DNA of 64,000 nucleotides from Phyllostachys edulis (taxonomy: Eukaryota > Streptophyta > Magnoliopsida > Poales > Poaceae). The notes under the pieces were generated by a model that saw nothing but the letters and a program-made list of their open reading frames with translations, did no database searches and had not been told where the DNA came from. A program made the position numbers and the translations under genes. Positions 22,801-33,931 of this stretch are shown piece by piece. The stretch spans positions 48,859,268-48,923,267 of the forward strand of contig CM070566.1 in assembly GCA_036346405.1 (NCBI GenBank), read 5' to 3'. Each line of letters starts with the position of its first letter. The first letter of the stretch is position 1.

Positions 22801-23050
22801 GGAATTTTTTTTATTATTTAATCCTTTTTTTATTAATATTTTAAAATTAATCCGTCGCGAACTTTATTTCCAAATCTGACCCCTTTGGTCACGCCACCAC
22901 CGTAGCAGCGTGGCCAAAGGTGCCACGCAAGCCCTCGGCAGCGCGCACGCGCCAGCGTGGAGCTTGCGTGGCAATTGTCACGCTATCTCTCCTGGCGTGG
23001 CAGTGTGTTTTGTCACGCCAACTATAATGGCATGACAGTGGGGACTTAAA
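22801..23050. repeat. Left palindrome-rich terminus of a putative Mutator-like element
   Basis: AT-rich outer tail, then CTGACCCCTTTGGTCACGCC, then several TGTCACGCC/GGCGTGGCA words. In reverse complement its outer part matches 2509-2600. It shares GCAAGCCCTC and GGCGTGAC words with the array at 36530-36985 beyond mudrA, so the two may be the left and right ends of one large element. True terminal inverted repeats and 9-bp target duplications were not established. Confidence 0.5.
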
Positions 23051-23390
23051 CCCTCGGCACCAGGGACCTCTTCATTTCTCCCGAACTGCATCCAGGCTTC
23101 GCGTTCGTCCCGCCGCCGCCCAGTGCTCCCTCCACCGGGCCTCCTCCTCCCACCGCCCGTCCTACCCCCGACGGCCGACGTCTCCCCCGCGGGCTCTCCT
23201 CCCCGCGCCGCCCAAGTCCCGCCACGGCTCGCCTCCCGCGCCATCATCCTGCCTCCGCTGCTCGCCTCCCCACGCCGCCCTAGTCCCGCCGGCCGGCTCA
23301 CCTCCCAGCCTGCTGATCCCGCCGCCGGCCCTCCTCCCTCCGGCGCCGCTTGTCCTTCCCCCTGCCGGCCCTCCTCCTAGATCGAGGTAT
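23051..23390. other. GC-rich block, no gene assigned
   Basis: CCG/CCT-rich DNA open in many frames. Similar in texture and position to the CT-rich tract at 2090-2330, so probably internal sequence of the same element family. Confidence 0.35.
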
Positions 23391-23676
23391 ACATGTGTGC
23401 TTGAAAATATTTTTGTGCTTGAATGTGTGCTTGAATATAGTGGGTGATTGAATGGATGGGAAACAATATGGGTGATTGAATGGATGGGGAACATTGAATG
23501 AATGTGTGATTGAATCGCCGATGCACATACAATAATTTTCTTGGTTTGTCAGGATGAGATAGGGAGGGAGGGGCTTCTTGCAAGGCTTCAACAGCAGCCA
23601 TTTGTGCCGCATCCCTGTACTTGAGAAGTTCCTGTAACAAAAAGTATTTCATGAAGCACATGTACATACATAAAGC

Positions 23677-24008
23677 TGATAGAAAGCTGTTACCGACCGT
23701 CCGATGCGTTGGAGGAGGAGCCGGCCATCGTTGGGTCGGTGAAGATGAAGTCGATGTGGCGTCGATTCGGCGACGGGACGGCGGCGAGCTTCCGTGTCAC
23801 GATCAAGGCCCTCTAGATCGGTCTAGGGTTTGTGTGTTGGTGGGGATGTACGGCTCAGGCCAACCTCGTTAGTTGAGCCGCCGGCCCCCACCCCTTTATA
23901 TATTATTGTATGACGGGGCCCACCACTTTTAGATGGGCCGGCACCCCGATCGTATGCGGATCAAGGCCCGATTAGCCGTTGGGCTAATCGGCTGAGATCA
24001 ATCTAACA
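23677..24008 (-). repeat. 3' LTR of copia element
   Basis: About 332 bp, highly similar to 29278-29616 with several small deletions. Next to it on the minus strand is the polypurine tract (plus strand CTCCCCCTTG at 24011-24020). Confidence 0.88.
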
Positions 24009-24197
24009 TTCTCCCCCTTGATCTCAATCTGTGCTTTAACTTTAATTACTTTTGACTTTACTCATTCCATCACAGATTAGTGCACAGAACATGTCTCATC
24101 GTCACGGTCAATCGCCGATAGATTTAACAGCTACAATACACCTCTCTATTCTGAAATAGTTACTTTAATCTTTTTGGGCCATCTTTTAGTCCAGGAA

Positions 24198-27100
24198 TCA
24201 TAGGCTTTCCCTTAAACCCATGCCGGCTACATGTTCTCTGAACACGTTGGGTGGTAAGCCTTTAGTAAGTGGATCCGCTAACATCTTTGCGGTACTTATA
24301 TGCTCAAGACTTATAATTTGATCCCGAACTTTATCTTTCACAACATAGTACTTTATGTCAATGTGTTTGGCAAGCACCACTTGACTTATTGTTGTGGGCA
24401 TACGTTATCATGGGTTCATTATCGCAAAGACAACTTAAGTGGTCTATTGATGTCGCCAACCACTTTTAAACCGGGTATGAACTTCTTTAGCCGCTTCACC
24501 GCCTGTAGCCTCATAACATGCTACAAACTCGGCATACATTGTGGACGATGTAGTGACGGTTTGCTTTGAGCTTTTCCACGATATAGCTCCTCCTGCGAGT
24601 GAACACATATCCGGATGTAGACTTTCTATCATCTCCGCAAAATCGAATCAGATACCCCACTATATGGAGTAAGTCCGATCTTACGATGTCATCATGAGGC
24701 CTTTTGTTCCTTGCAAATAACGCAAGACTTTCTTTATCAATTTCCAATGTTCTATTCGAGATTGCTCGAATCGCCAAGTAACCCGGTAACAAATGCTAAG
24801 TCGTATGCAGCACACTTGAGCATACCGTAAGCTTCCGACAATTTGAAGCATATGGAACCGCTTTCATTTGATCGATCTCATCTTTGGTTCTGGGCATCAA
24901 AATCCCCATATCTGCCGCCCTTGACTATAGGTGCGGTGAAGGACTACATTTATGCATCCCAAATTTCTTTAAGACTTTCTCTATGTATGTCTTTTGTGAT
25001 AGTCCCAATATCCCTTTGTTTCTATCCCGTGAATTTCGATCCCTAGAACGAACGAAGCTTCACCAAGATCTTTCATATCAAAGTTTGAGGACGAAACTTC
25101 TTTGTCTCCAAGAGCATACCGACATCACTACTAGCCAAGAGGATATCATCCACATACGTGATTAGGAAGATAAACTTCCCATCTTTAAACTTTGCATAAA
25201 CACGCTTATCCTCTACATTCTCTTTAAACCCAAATTTTCTTATTGTACTATCAAACTTCAAGTACCACTGCCTTGAAGCTTGCTTTAACCCATAAATCGA
25301 TTTCAAGTTAGGCGGCATCCCATTCTTTCATTTCCTTCCACGACAAAACCTTTCGGTTGTGCCATGTAAACATTTTCCTCCAAATCCCCATTAAGAAATG
25401 CCGTCTTTACATCCATCTGATAACTCTAAATCATAATGTGCTACTAATGCTATTATGATTCGAGGAATCTTTACATGAGACCGGAGAAAAGTCTCATTGT
25501 AATCAATCCTCTCTTTTTGCGTAAATCCTTTTGCCACAAGTCGCGCTTTGTATCTTTCTACATTCCCTTGGGAGTCAAGCTTTGTCTTGTAGACCCATTT
25601 ACGACTTCTTGTTTTGGCTCCTTTAGGAATAATTTTCAAGTCCTGCACTTTATTAGTCTTCATGGACCTCATTTCTCTTCCATGGCTTCAAGCCATTTTG
25701 AGGAATTTTGCTTCTCATGGCTTCTTCAAATGAGGTGGGATCATCCTCCATTTGAAACTCCTCTCAGATGATAAACTGATAATCATCGAAATAGTCGATC
25801 TTCTTACTCTTTGAGACCTCCTGGCCTCCTCATTTGGTATATCTTCTGCTTGAGGTCATTGCTGTCCCCTCATCTGTGGCAATAGGTTCTATAGGATCCT
25901 CAAGAACAGGTTCCTCATTATCATTCATTGTTGCCACAGAGGAACAATAACAGTGCCGGGCACCACGCTTTCTTACACTGTCGGTGCAATGACAAAGTAG
26001 TGTGAAGAATGGCTCTTGAATCATCTGAGTGGGCGATACACCCGCTTCTCTTCAAGATCAATCTCACGAGCTACCATACTTCCTCTCATCATTTCATCCT
26101 CTAAGAAGACAGCGTGTCTCGCTTTCTACAAACTTTGTATATCCGTCGGGCAAAGAGAAACGAAAACCTTTTGACTTTTCGGTAGCCAATGAAATGGCAA
26201 CTTCATTTTGGGATCAAGCTTCCCAAGGTTTGGGTTAAATACTTTAGCCTCAGCAGACTCCCCACACACGTAAGTGGTTTAATGAGGGAACTCTTCCTGT
26301 CCACAACTCATACGGTGTTTTGGGCACCGACTTACTAGGCACTCTGTTGAGAATATGAATGGCGGTTTTCAACGCCCATCCATAAACTCAATGGCAGTGT
26401 GGAATAGCTCATCATGCTTCGCACCATATCCATCAGGGTACGGTTGCGTCTTTCAGCTACTCCATTTTGCTGAGGTTCGCCAGGTGTGGAATACTGGGCC
26501 ACTATGCCATTTTCCTGTAAAAACCTTGCAAAAGGTCCAGGAACTTGTCCATAGGGGGTATGTCGACCGTAGTACTCCCCCACGCATCGATCGGACTATC
26601 TTAATCTTTAAATCGTGTTGGTTTTCAACTTCACCTTAAATATCTTGAATTTATCCAAGGCTTCATTTCTTTCTTTGATTGGATAAATATATCCAAAACG
26701 GAGTAATCATCTGTGAATGTTATGAACGAGTCATAACCATCCACATTTTTCACAGAAAAGGACCACAAATGTCTGTGTGAACAATTTGTAGAACTCCCAT
26801 GCTTCTTTTGGCATCTTTCTTAATTTTCTTTACATATTTTCCTTTAATGCATTCTCTGCATTGTTCTAAGTCCGAGAACTCTAATAGAGGAAGAATTTCA
26901 TTCTTAACTAGTCTTTCTATTCTCCCCTCGAAATATGGCCTAAACGACAAGGCCATAATTTCGACGATTCATTATGAGTTCTCTTTCGCTTTCGCTTACA
27001 TTCAGAGACGAGGATTCAATTACTTTCTGCACGCCGACGCTCCCATTATCGCATATGACATTCACATCATCACATAATGATAACAAATAAAGCTCATTTT

Positions 27101-28330
27101 GTAAGATGGCAAGACCAACACATTCTTTATTAAACATTATTTCACACTTGCCGCTTCCAAAATGACAATCATAACCATTATTGTCCAAGCATGAAACACT
27201 AATCAAATTCCTCTCAGTAAGAGGAACAAAAGGACATCTCTAAGTAAAAGATTGGAACCATTAGCTAACTCTAATGAAAGATCGCCAACGGCTTCAACTT
27301 CAGCTTGGACTCTATTTGCAACTTTAATGCATCTTTCGCTTTTTGCGTAGTCCTCGTCGAACGGAATCCTCAGAAGGAATTAGCAACATGAACAGTTGTT
27401 CTCGAGTCAATCCACCAAGTGGATTTGAATATTGCACATACAGCATTCATTTATAAAGGTAATAATGTTCTCACCTTTCTTTGCCATTATCATCTTTAAG
27501 TAATCGTGATGCTTCTTCTTGTAGTGTCCCGCCTTCTTGCAAAGGAAGACACCGATCTTTGTCTACAAAGAAATTTATTCTGTTGAGGCCGATGGACGAG
27601 GCTTTTCCCTTGTTCTTTGAGAAGAAGTGATCATTGAAGTTCTTTTTCTTGTTGTCCTTCACATAGTTGATAGAACCACCATGTGAGGATTTAAATCTTT
27701 CCTCTTCTTGCACACACATAGCTATGCACTTTTCTAAGTCCCATTTCTGTCAGCATGTTATAGTTGACAACAAAGGTGTCAAACTTTTCCTAGAAGGAAG
27801 CAAAAATCAAATGAATAAGGAACTCATCCTTGAGAGCCAAATCCATTGGTTTAAGCTTGATGCCAAATTGCTCATCCTTAGTATGTGCTCTCTTATGCCA
27901 CCGCCACCACCAGAGTACCTTTTCATCACAAGTCGCTTAATTAGTCAGGTAGCATAAGTCTTTGAAGAGCCAAGAACCGACTCTTTATTTTCTCAAGGTA
28001 CTGTGACAAGAAACACACTCTGCGATTGAGCCTGCACTGCGTGCTCAATCGTAGTTTTTTATCACACCCATACATTTCTTGTTGGTCAGGGTCCATTTCT
28101 TATGCTCAAGGTCATAAGACATCTGTAAGGGAGCTTGATCCTCTCGTCTTTTCTCGCCAAGCAAGATCATCCTCATTTTGATCCTCACCAAAGGCTATAG
28201 GCTCGATGGGGCGTCAGAGTGAGAACCCAGTCCACCTCACCAAGATAAACGCTAAGTCTATCTTTTTCTTCCACTCCCCATAGTTATCTCCTTTGAGAGT
28301 GGGATCTTTTGATACAACTCATCAAGTTGT
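24198..28330 (-). pseudogene. copia Gag-Pol polyprotein, multiply frameshifted
   Basis: Pieces in order: Gag start (YGEWKKKIDLAF near 28290; YLEKIKSRFLALQ near 28000); charged region before the knuckle (27719-27471); protease/pre-integrase region (27206-26940); integrase (CRECIKGKY and VLQIVHTDICGPF at 26956-26750; TPGEPQQNGVAERRNRT at 26583-26335); reverse transcriptase (KWVYKTKLDSQGNVERYKAR at 25672-25391; SIYGLKQASRQWY and the YVDD box at 25318-25073); RNase H (DDRKSTSGYVF; SSTMYAEFVACYEATGG; LAKHIDIKYY and ADPLTKGLP down to 24198). At least seven frame breaks mean no active product. Confidence 0.88.
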
Positions 28331-29265
28331 ATCCGCTTTGAAAAATAATTCAAATAAAAGTGAGAACATAACACTCAAAATTATATGCCTTGTTTCCAAC
28401 GCTGGTCAAAAATACGACATACAATTTTAATCTATACATTAAATCTACATCACCGTCAGTAAATAGAAATAATGCATAAAATCATCAATTAAAATTATAA
28501 TATCGTTATTATCAACGCTGGTCGAAAATAACAATATCATAATTATCTCGATTTATATCTATTTTTCCAAAATTAAATTCTCCCGCTGGTTCAATTTAAT
28601 AATGAAAATCAATCAACATTAACTTTTGCAATGAAACTATAATTATTCTAAAATAATTCATTATTCAGAAGCATTATACTGTACACTTTTAATCTCTGAA
28701 AAAATTAACACGTTGGTGGAAAAATTTACAGAGATTTTGGATCAAAATTCGATCAAATTCACTCATAAATGCTTCTGAAAAACATTAAAACTCTTTTCGG
28801 ATTTATCGCTCAAACCCAATCCGCCCAAACACGCGCGCCCACGGCCCACGGCGCCCATTCCCACGCCGCTGCTTGGCGCCCAGTTTAGAACCACGACCGT
28901 CCGATCGACGGACGGCCGAAAGCAGCGTCTTGGTCGGATAACTCCCAACCCAAAAACCCTAGCCCCATTCGCTCCTTTCCACCCGAGAAAACGGCGCACA
29001 CGGCGGCGGAGGAGCGGGCTCCGGCGGGCGACGAGGCAATGATGGCGGCGGCACCAGCAAGCAGGCGGCGACGCGGCGACCTCGCGGCGGCAAAAGAAGC
29101 GGCGGCGGGCGGCGCCGGCAGCATGGCTTAAGGCGGCGCCGAGCACGCTAGCGAGGCGGAGCACGCCGCGACGCTGCAGCGCACCGCGAGGCGCCCAAAT
29201 GACGCCGCCGGCGGCGGCGCCGAGGCCGCCAGATCTAAAAGCGTAAGTCCCCGATCCCTTTGCCC
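28331..29265 (-). other. Leader of copia element
   Basis: AT-rich near gag, then a GC-rich half (28790-29250) open in several frames by composition. No domain seen. Unusually long for a copia leader; the GC-rich half may be acquired host sequence. Confidence 0.45.
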
Positions 29266-29277
29266 GCTCGATACCAT
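29266..29277 (-). other. Primer binding site of copia element
   Basis: Minus strand ATGGTATCGAGC directly after the 5' LTR end, a slightly changed match to the methionine-tRNA complement. Confidence 0.75.
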
Positions 29278-29616
29278 TGATAGAAAGTCAGCATCGACCG
29301 TCCGGCGCGTTGGAGGAGGAGCCGCCATCGTTAGGTCGGTGAAGATGAAATCGATGATTTGCGCGCCGATCCGGCGACGGGACGGCGGCGGAGCTTCCGT
29401 CACCGATCGCGCGCTACTCTAGATCGGTCTAGGGTTTGTGTGTTGGTGGGGATGTACGGCTCAGGCCAACCTCGTTAGTCGAGCCGCCCCCCCACCCTTT
29501 ATATATTATAAGTGTGACGGGGCCCACCAGCCTTTAGATGGGCTGGGCACCCCCGATCAGGGCGCGGATCAAGGCCCGATTAGCCGTTGGGCTAATCGGT
29601 TGAGATCAATCTAACA
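29278..29616 (-). repeat. 5' LTR of copia element
   Basis: 339 bp. As transcribed it begins TGTTAGATTGATCTCA, typical of copia LTRs. A TATATAAAGG word on the minus strand (about 29500-29509) may be its TATA box. Confidence 0.88.
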
Positions 29617-30405
29617 AAAGCATGTAATTGCCACAGGCTTAAAATTTTCACATATCTGTCGAGTGTATTCAAGAGACAACCATAAAAAATCGCAAGCTCA
29701 AAATGCCAAAAAGTTAGAAATGCTAGACCAGATATAAGTTATAAACTATTAATATTGTTGCAATTTGCAAACAATCTTAATGGTCATGTCGGTGAGGTAG
29801 TCACACCTTTCCTAATTTAGCAAGTGATGGAGGAAGTGCTGCCCACGAAGTGCTTGCATCTGTCGGTTTTTGGTATTTGCAGAATTTTACTAAATTTGTA
29901 ATGTTGGGGTTGCTCAAAACCCCAGACGCCCTCCTTATAGGAGAAAGATGCTTATTCACTGCTTTGTCAAAATCATCTCAAGGGGCACTTGCTGTGCTCT
30001 TCCCGGGAGGAGTCTCAATCTTAGTGTCATCCTTATGCGAGGTCTTCTCATCTGCGCGGTGGTTTTCGCTTAGAGTCTGATCACAAAAGAACAAAGCTTA
30101 GTTATTTTGAATGAATTGTAATATTGTATGGAGATGGACACTAAAAATCTATAATGGACAATGATTAGTTCAAGCATCACTGTGGGTCTCACGTAGCCCA
30201 AAAGGCAACAAATATGTTCCGAGATAAACAATTGTAGTCTTGTGGATCCTATATTGGTGAATGCATGGCACAAATTAAACATAACACACGATTCACCAAT
30301 ATAAGTGACAAGCATAGTCAACAACTCAACATACCGATGTGCTCCTATTCTCAGACTTTCTGTCAGCTTTGGACCGGATTTGCCGAGGACGTGACACATA
30401 GTGAA

Positions 30406-31101
30406 TCCGACCCCTAGAGGCACGAAAATGCCTCCTCCGGCCCCTAGAGGTGCGGAAATACCCCTTCCAAATTTCTACCCTTGTCCAAATTTCTAGAGGC
30501 GCGGATTATCTCTTCCGTAAAGTACTGCTCAGAGAAATTTCTAAATATAGCAAATGAGCTCCAATATTCCTGCACTTATCTCCTTTCGCATATAAGATTT
30601 CCCGAACGAGTGGTTCGTGGCACTCGGCGTGTAGCTCGCGCGTACCAAGAGCGAAGTCTGGGCGACTCAGAATGAGCCTCGAGCGGTCCCAAACACGTGG
30701 TTTGGGCTGTCTCGAGAACGGGATCTCGAGCGCACTCGGCACGTGGATCCGGGTAGTGTAGAGTCGCTTTTCGAGGCAAGCTCGAGCGGTCCCAAACACG
30801 TGGTTTGGGCGGTCTCGAGAACGGGATCTCGAGCGTGGTCGAGCACGAGACTCGGTAGTATAGGTTTTGGATCTTTTGCATCTCCTTGTTTCTTGGTGTT
30901 ATTCGCCCACTTGTATGGCCTAACACACCAAGTCGCTAGAAACAACCCGTCAATTATGCATATGTCCGTGTGTTAAACCGTAGCACGCCTCGTGAAACCG
31001 AGCTTTTGTTATGTCCAATGTTTATTGTGATGTTTCAGTATTTCCGTTTTTTCGCTCATATGGCATGCAATACTCACTTTGCAATATTTTGTTGGATGTA
31101 G
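30406..31101 (+). repeat. Upstream region of mudrA with hairpin repeats
   Basis: CCCCTAGAGG words recur at about 30410 and 30440. A ~54-bp unit occurs at 30678-30732 and 30781-30834 (period 103). Each unit contains cccaaac/gtttggg around CACGTG (30688-30706, 30791-30809) and a CTCGAG..CTCGAG fold-back. CACGTG is the core of the plant G-box. The mudrA ATG at 31102 follows a TTTTGTTGGATGTAG acceptor-like stretch, so a 5' intron is possible. Confidence 0.55.
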
Positions 31102-33652
31102 ATGGTCGTGGTTGTACGTGTATTTACTGGTGGGGCCATTAGCCAAACTGGAAGTTCTGTCGACTTCGGCGGCATGGAAGTGACCGTCCTTTTATTTCGT
31201 GAATCACCGGACTTGACAACTCTTGTGAGTAGGATTAAGTCGATATTTGGATGGGATGACCCCGGGGTTGTTGTCGGAATGCAAGGACGATATGACGCAG
31301 GGCTGGGTTCTAAGATGCACGCCTTTCTGGTGCCAATTGTGTCCGCCGATGATTGGGACATGTACAAGGAAATTGTGCTCGCATCTCAGGTCCCGGTGTT
31401 GGAGGTGGCGGTGGAAAGGACAATCGTTGAGGATTTGCCAGATAATTTGGATGTGGTGAATGGCAACACGGAGGTACAAGACCCCGCTGCCCATCATTCG
31501 CCAGCCCCCCCAATGGAAGAGCGACCTTCCGAAGAGTTCGTTAGCGTGAGTCGTACCAATCATAACCCCTTGTCGGTGGATCTGCTTGTATCTTCCCCGC
31601 AACGTGTTATTGACCCTGTGACTGATTTCAACGGTGCTGTAATGAACAACGAGCTTGAGGAGGAGTTGTTTCGCGATGGAACAACCCATGAAGAGGAGTC
31701 TGACGAAGGATGGACCTCGACCGAAGATGAGGCTCCGGCACCGGCACCTCTTTTCTCCGCAGAGGAAGGCAGGGTTCTTCGCAGTGTAATGGGTGAGGTC
31801 CCATCGGTGCATTCGTTCGATGATGTCAGTATGGTTCATAAGGCGGTTTGTGCTAATGGGTTGAGGAGTAGGGATGGCTTAGCGGACCCGGAGAATGACG
31901 TAATACGGAAGAACTTGTTGTTTCCAACCATGGAGGACATGAAGGTTTGGTTGCAAGAATACTCAGTGTGGCACCATCGTCCGTTCATAGTGCAACACTC
32001 CGATGTGAACAAGAGGTACACTGTGAGGTGCGAAAGAGGGTGTGGATGGAAGGTATGGGGCAAAAACAAGGGACAACCAATGGAAAATAGCAATGTGAAG
32101 CGACCTCACACTTGTGGGATCGCACAAGTGTCCGGGAGCACCTTCAGCGACCGCAAATTTCATTGCTAGGCGATATGACGGTTGTACATGTCGATCCCGA
32201 TGTGTCCGCCGCCACCCTTATCGAGGTTATCTACTGTGTTCATTAAGTACCGTGTGAAGTACGGAAAGCATGGAGGGCAAAGTAGAGAGCGATGCAGTTA
32301 TTGTGGGGTGATTGGAAGGAGGCTTACGGTTTGCTTCCTCGAATCCTAACCGCTATGCAGGCCAAGAATCCGGGCATGGTGTTTCACCCTTGGCACGGCA
32401 ACCGTATGGAACTCGATGGAGGGTTATGAAACATGTCCTTCTACGGTGTATTGGTCCTTTGGGCAATGCATAGAGGCCTTCAAACACCGCAGAACTGTCT
32501 TATCTGCTGACGCCACATTCTTGATGGGGAAGTACTATGGTGCCTTGATGCTCGCCGTGGGTATTGATGCGAGGACCACCGATTCCATTAGCATTCGCAT
32601 TGACAGAGGGTGAGAACAATGCAAGCCGAATGGTTCTGGATAGTGTTCGCTCACGCCTTTGCTCCGCCTGGACGCGTGTTTGCATCATCTCGGACAGCAC
32701 CACGGATTCTCGAACGCCGTGAAGAGCAAACTTGATGGACACCGGATGTCTTTGCATAGGTGGTGCATGCGTCATTTGGCGGCTAATTTCTTTAAGCAAT
32801 GCAGTAGGGAAGATCTCACGAAAAAGTTCAAATTGTTGTGCGGATGCTTGGAGAAGAGGGAATTCGGGGTCAAGTTGACGAGCCGAGGGGCTGACCAACG
32901 AACGGGTAAGTCATGGTTGGAGGAGATCTTGCGGACAGGAGAAGTGGGCACAGCGCATTTATAAAGATGGTCGCCGGTATGGAATGATGACAACGAACAT
33001 ATCGGAGGTGTTCAACAACGTTATTAAGGGCATCTGTGCGATGCCAGTATCTGCTATCTTGGAGTTCTCGTTTCGAAAGACCAACAAGTACTTTGTGGAT
33101 CGGTGGATCCGAGCAAGGGATGCATTTAATGCCGGCGAGCGTTGGGGTGTGGCTGCTACCAAGCACCTTGCTATCACGGAGGCCGAGTCATGCAATCAGG
33201 AGGCGGAGGAATACGATCCTGTTAAGCATATATACTCCGTCAAGGCAGCCGGGGGCACATCGATAGGGGGCGAACGTTACGGTGGTCGGAACCATAGAGT
33301 GAACCTGACTGAGGGAGACTGTACTTGCATGGTCCCGACGTTGCTGCATGTCCCATGCTCTCACGTCATCACCGCCTGTCGCGTGCGCGGTGTAAGTCAC
33401 CTTACCTTCATTGCATCAGAATTCTCGAAGCAAGCCACGATACAGACTTGGGAGAAGCGATTCGAGCCTTATCTAGATCCCTCGCATTGGCCACCGTACG
33501 CGGGGGAGGAATACATTCCCGACGTAAACATGATGAACAAGCTACGCGGCCGAAGGAAGAGGAAGAGGCTTCGTAATGACATGGACCGCGCACAGCAAGG
33601 CGGTAAGGACATGTACTCTCTAGGGGACTTCAACGACGCCAAGAAGACGTAA
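31102..33652 (+). pseudogene. mudrA: MULE transposase (MURA-type), frameshifted
   Basis: MURA cuts and joins Mutator-like elements. The N-terminal region is intact for 355 codons (31102-32169; GMQGRYDAGLGSKMHAFLVP, DDWDMYKEIVLASQVPVLEV). After that the frame shifts repeatedly. The DDE catalytic core is still readable in pieces: LSADATFLMGKYYGALMLAV (about 32505), the region of the second aspartate (HHGFSNAVKSKLDGHRMS near 32700), and NISEVFNNVIKG with the glutamate (about 33000). The SWIM zinc finger is complete: CTC...PCSHVITAC at about 33320-33380. A C-terminal basic tail ends at 33652. At least four frame breaks make it inactive as sequenced. Confidence 0.9.
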
Positions 33653-33931
33653 CAGTGCTCGAGTGCCACAAGCACGACACACAAGGGCAAAGCACGTCAG
33701 TAGGGAATCCCAGCCGCGCAGGGTCAGGCGGCGGCGCTCACATGTCGGCCCACCTACTTGAGGTGTTCAATGCTATTGTCAACGCAAAAATGGTTGTTCT
33801 TTACGTATATAGTACTTTCATTTGCAGTTGACATATTGTTCTGAACGTCATGTGTACTTACTTTCATTTCGCATTCTATACATTGTTTTGTATGTCATGT
33901 GATCTTACAAAAATCCTATCTTGTAATGCAG

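Larger units (their letters stand above)
23677..29616 (-). mobile_element. Ty1-copia LTR retrotransposon, decayed
   Basis: LTRs at 23677-24008 and 29278-29616 begin TGATAG and end CTAACA on the plus strand (TGTTAG...TATCA as transcribed). Both flanks carry AAAGC, a perfect 5-bp target duplication. The minus-strand order is primer site, leader, gag, protease, integrase, reverse transcriptase, RNase H, polypurine tract, which is the copia order. All genes are broken by shifts and stops. It inserted into the intron of the DUF936 fragment. Confidence 0.92.
23573..30405 (-). pseudogene. DUF936 protein gene fragment, carried and split
   Basis: DUF936 is a plant-specific family of unknown function. 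Exon A (30076-29807) has an acceptor GATCAG and donor AAAG|GTGTGA. It encodes a stretch ending STSWAALPPSLAKLGK, a hallmark of the family C-terminal region, with an internal TGA after KSTASAP. Exon B (23631-23573), after a TTACAG acceptor, encodes ELLKYRDAAQMAAVEALQEA and then loses homology. The intron between them now holds the 5.9 kb copia element. A further possible exon (30405-30335, SGPKLTESLRIGAHR with a GT donor) lies upstream. Its place between palindrome arrays and next to mudrA suggests capture by a Mutator-like element. Confidence 0.7.
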
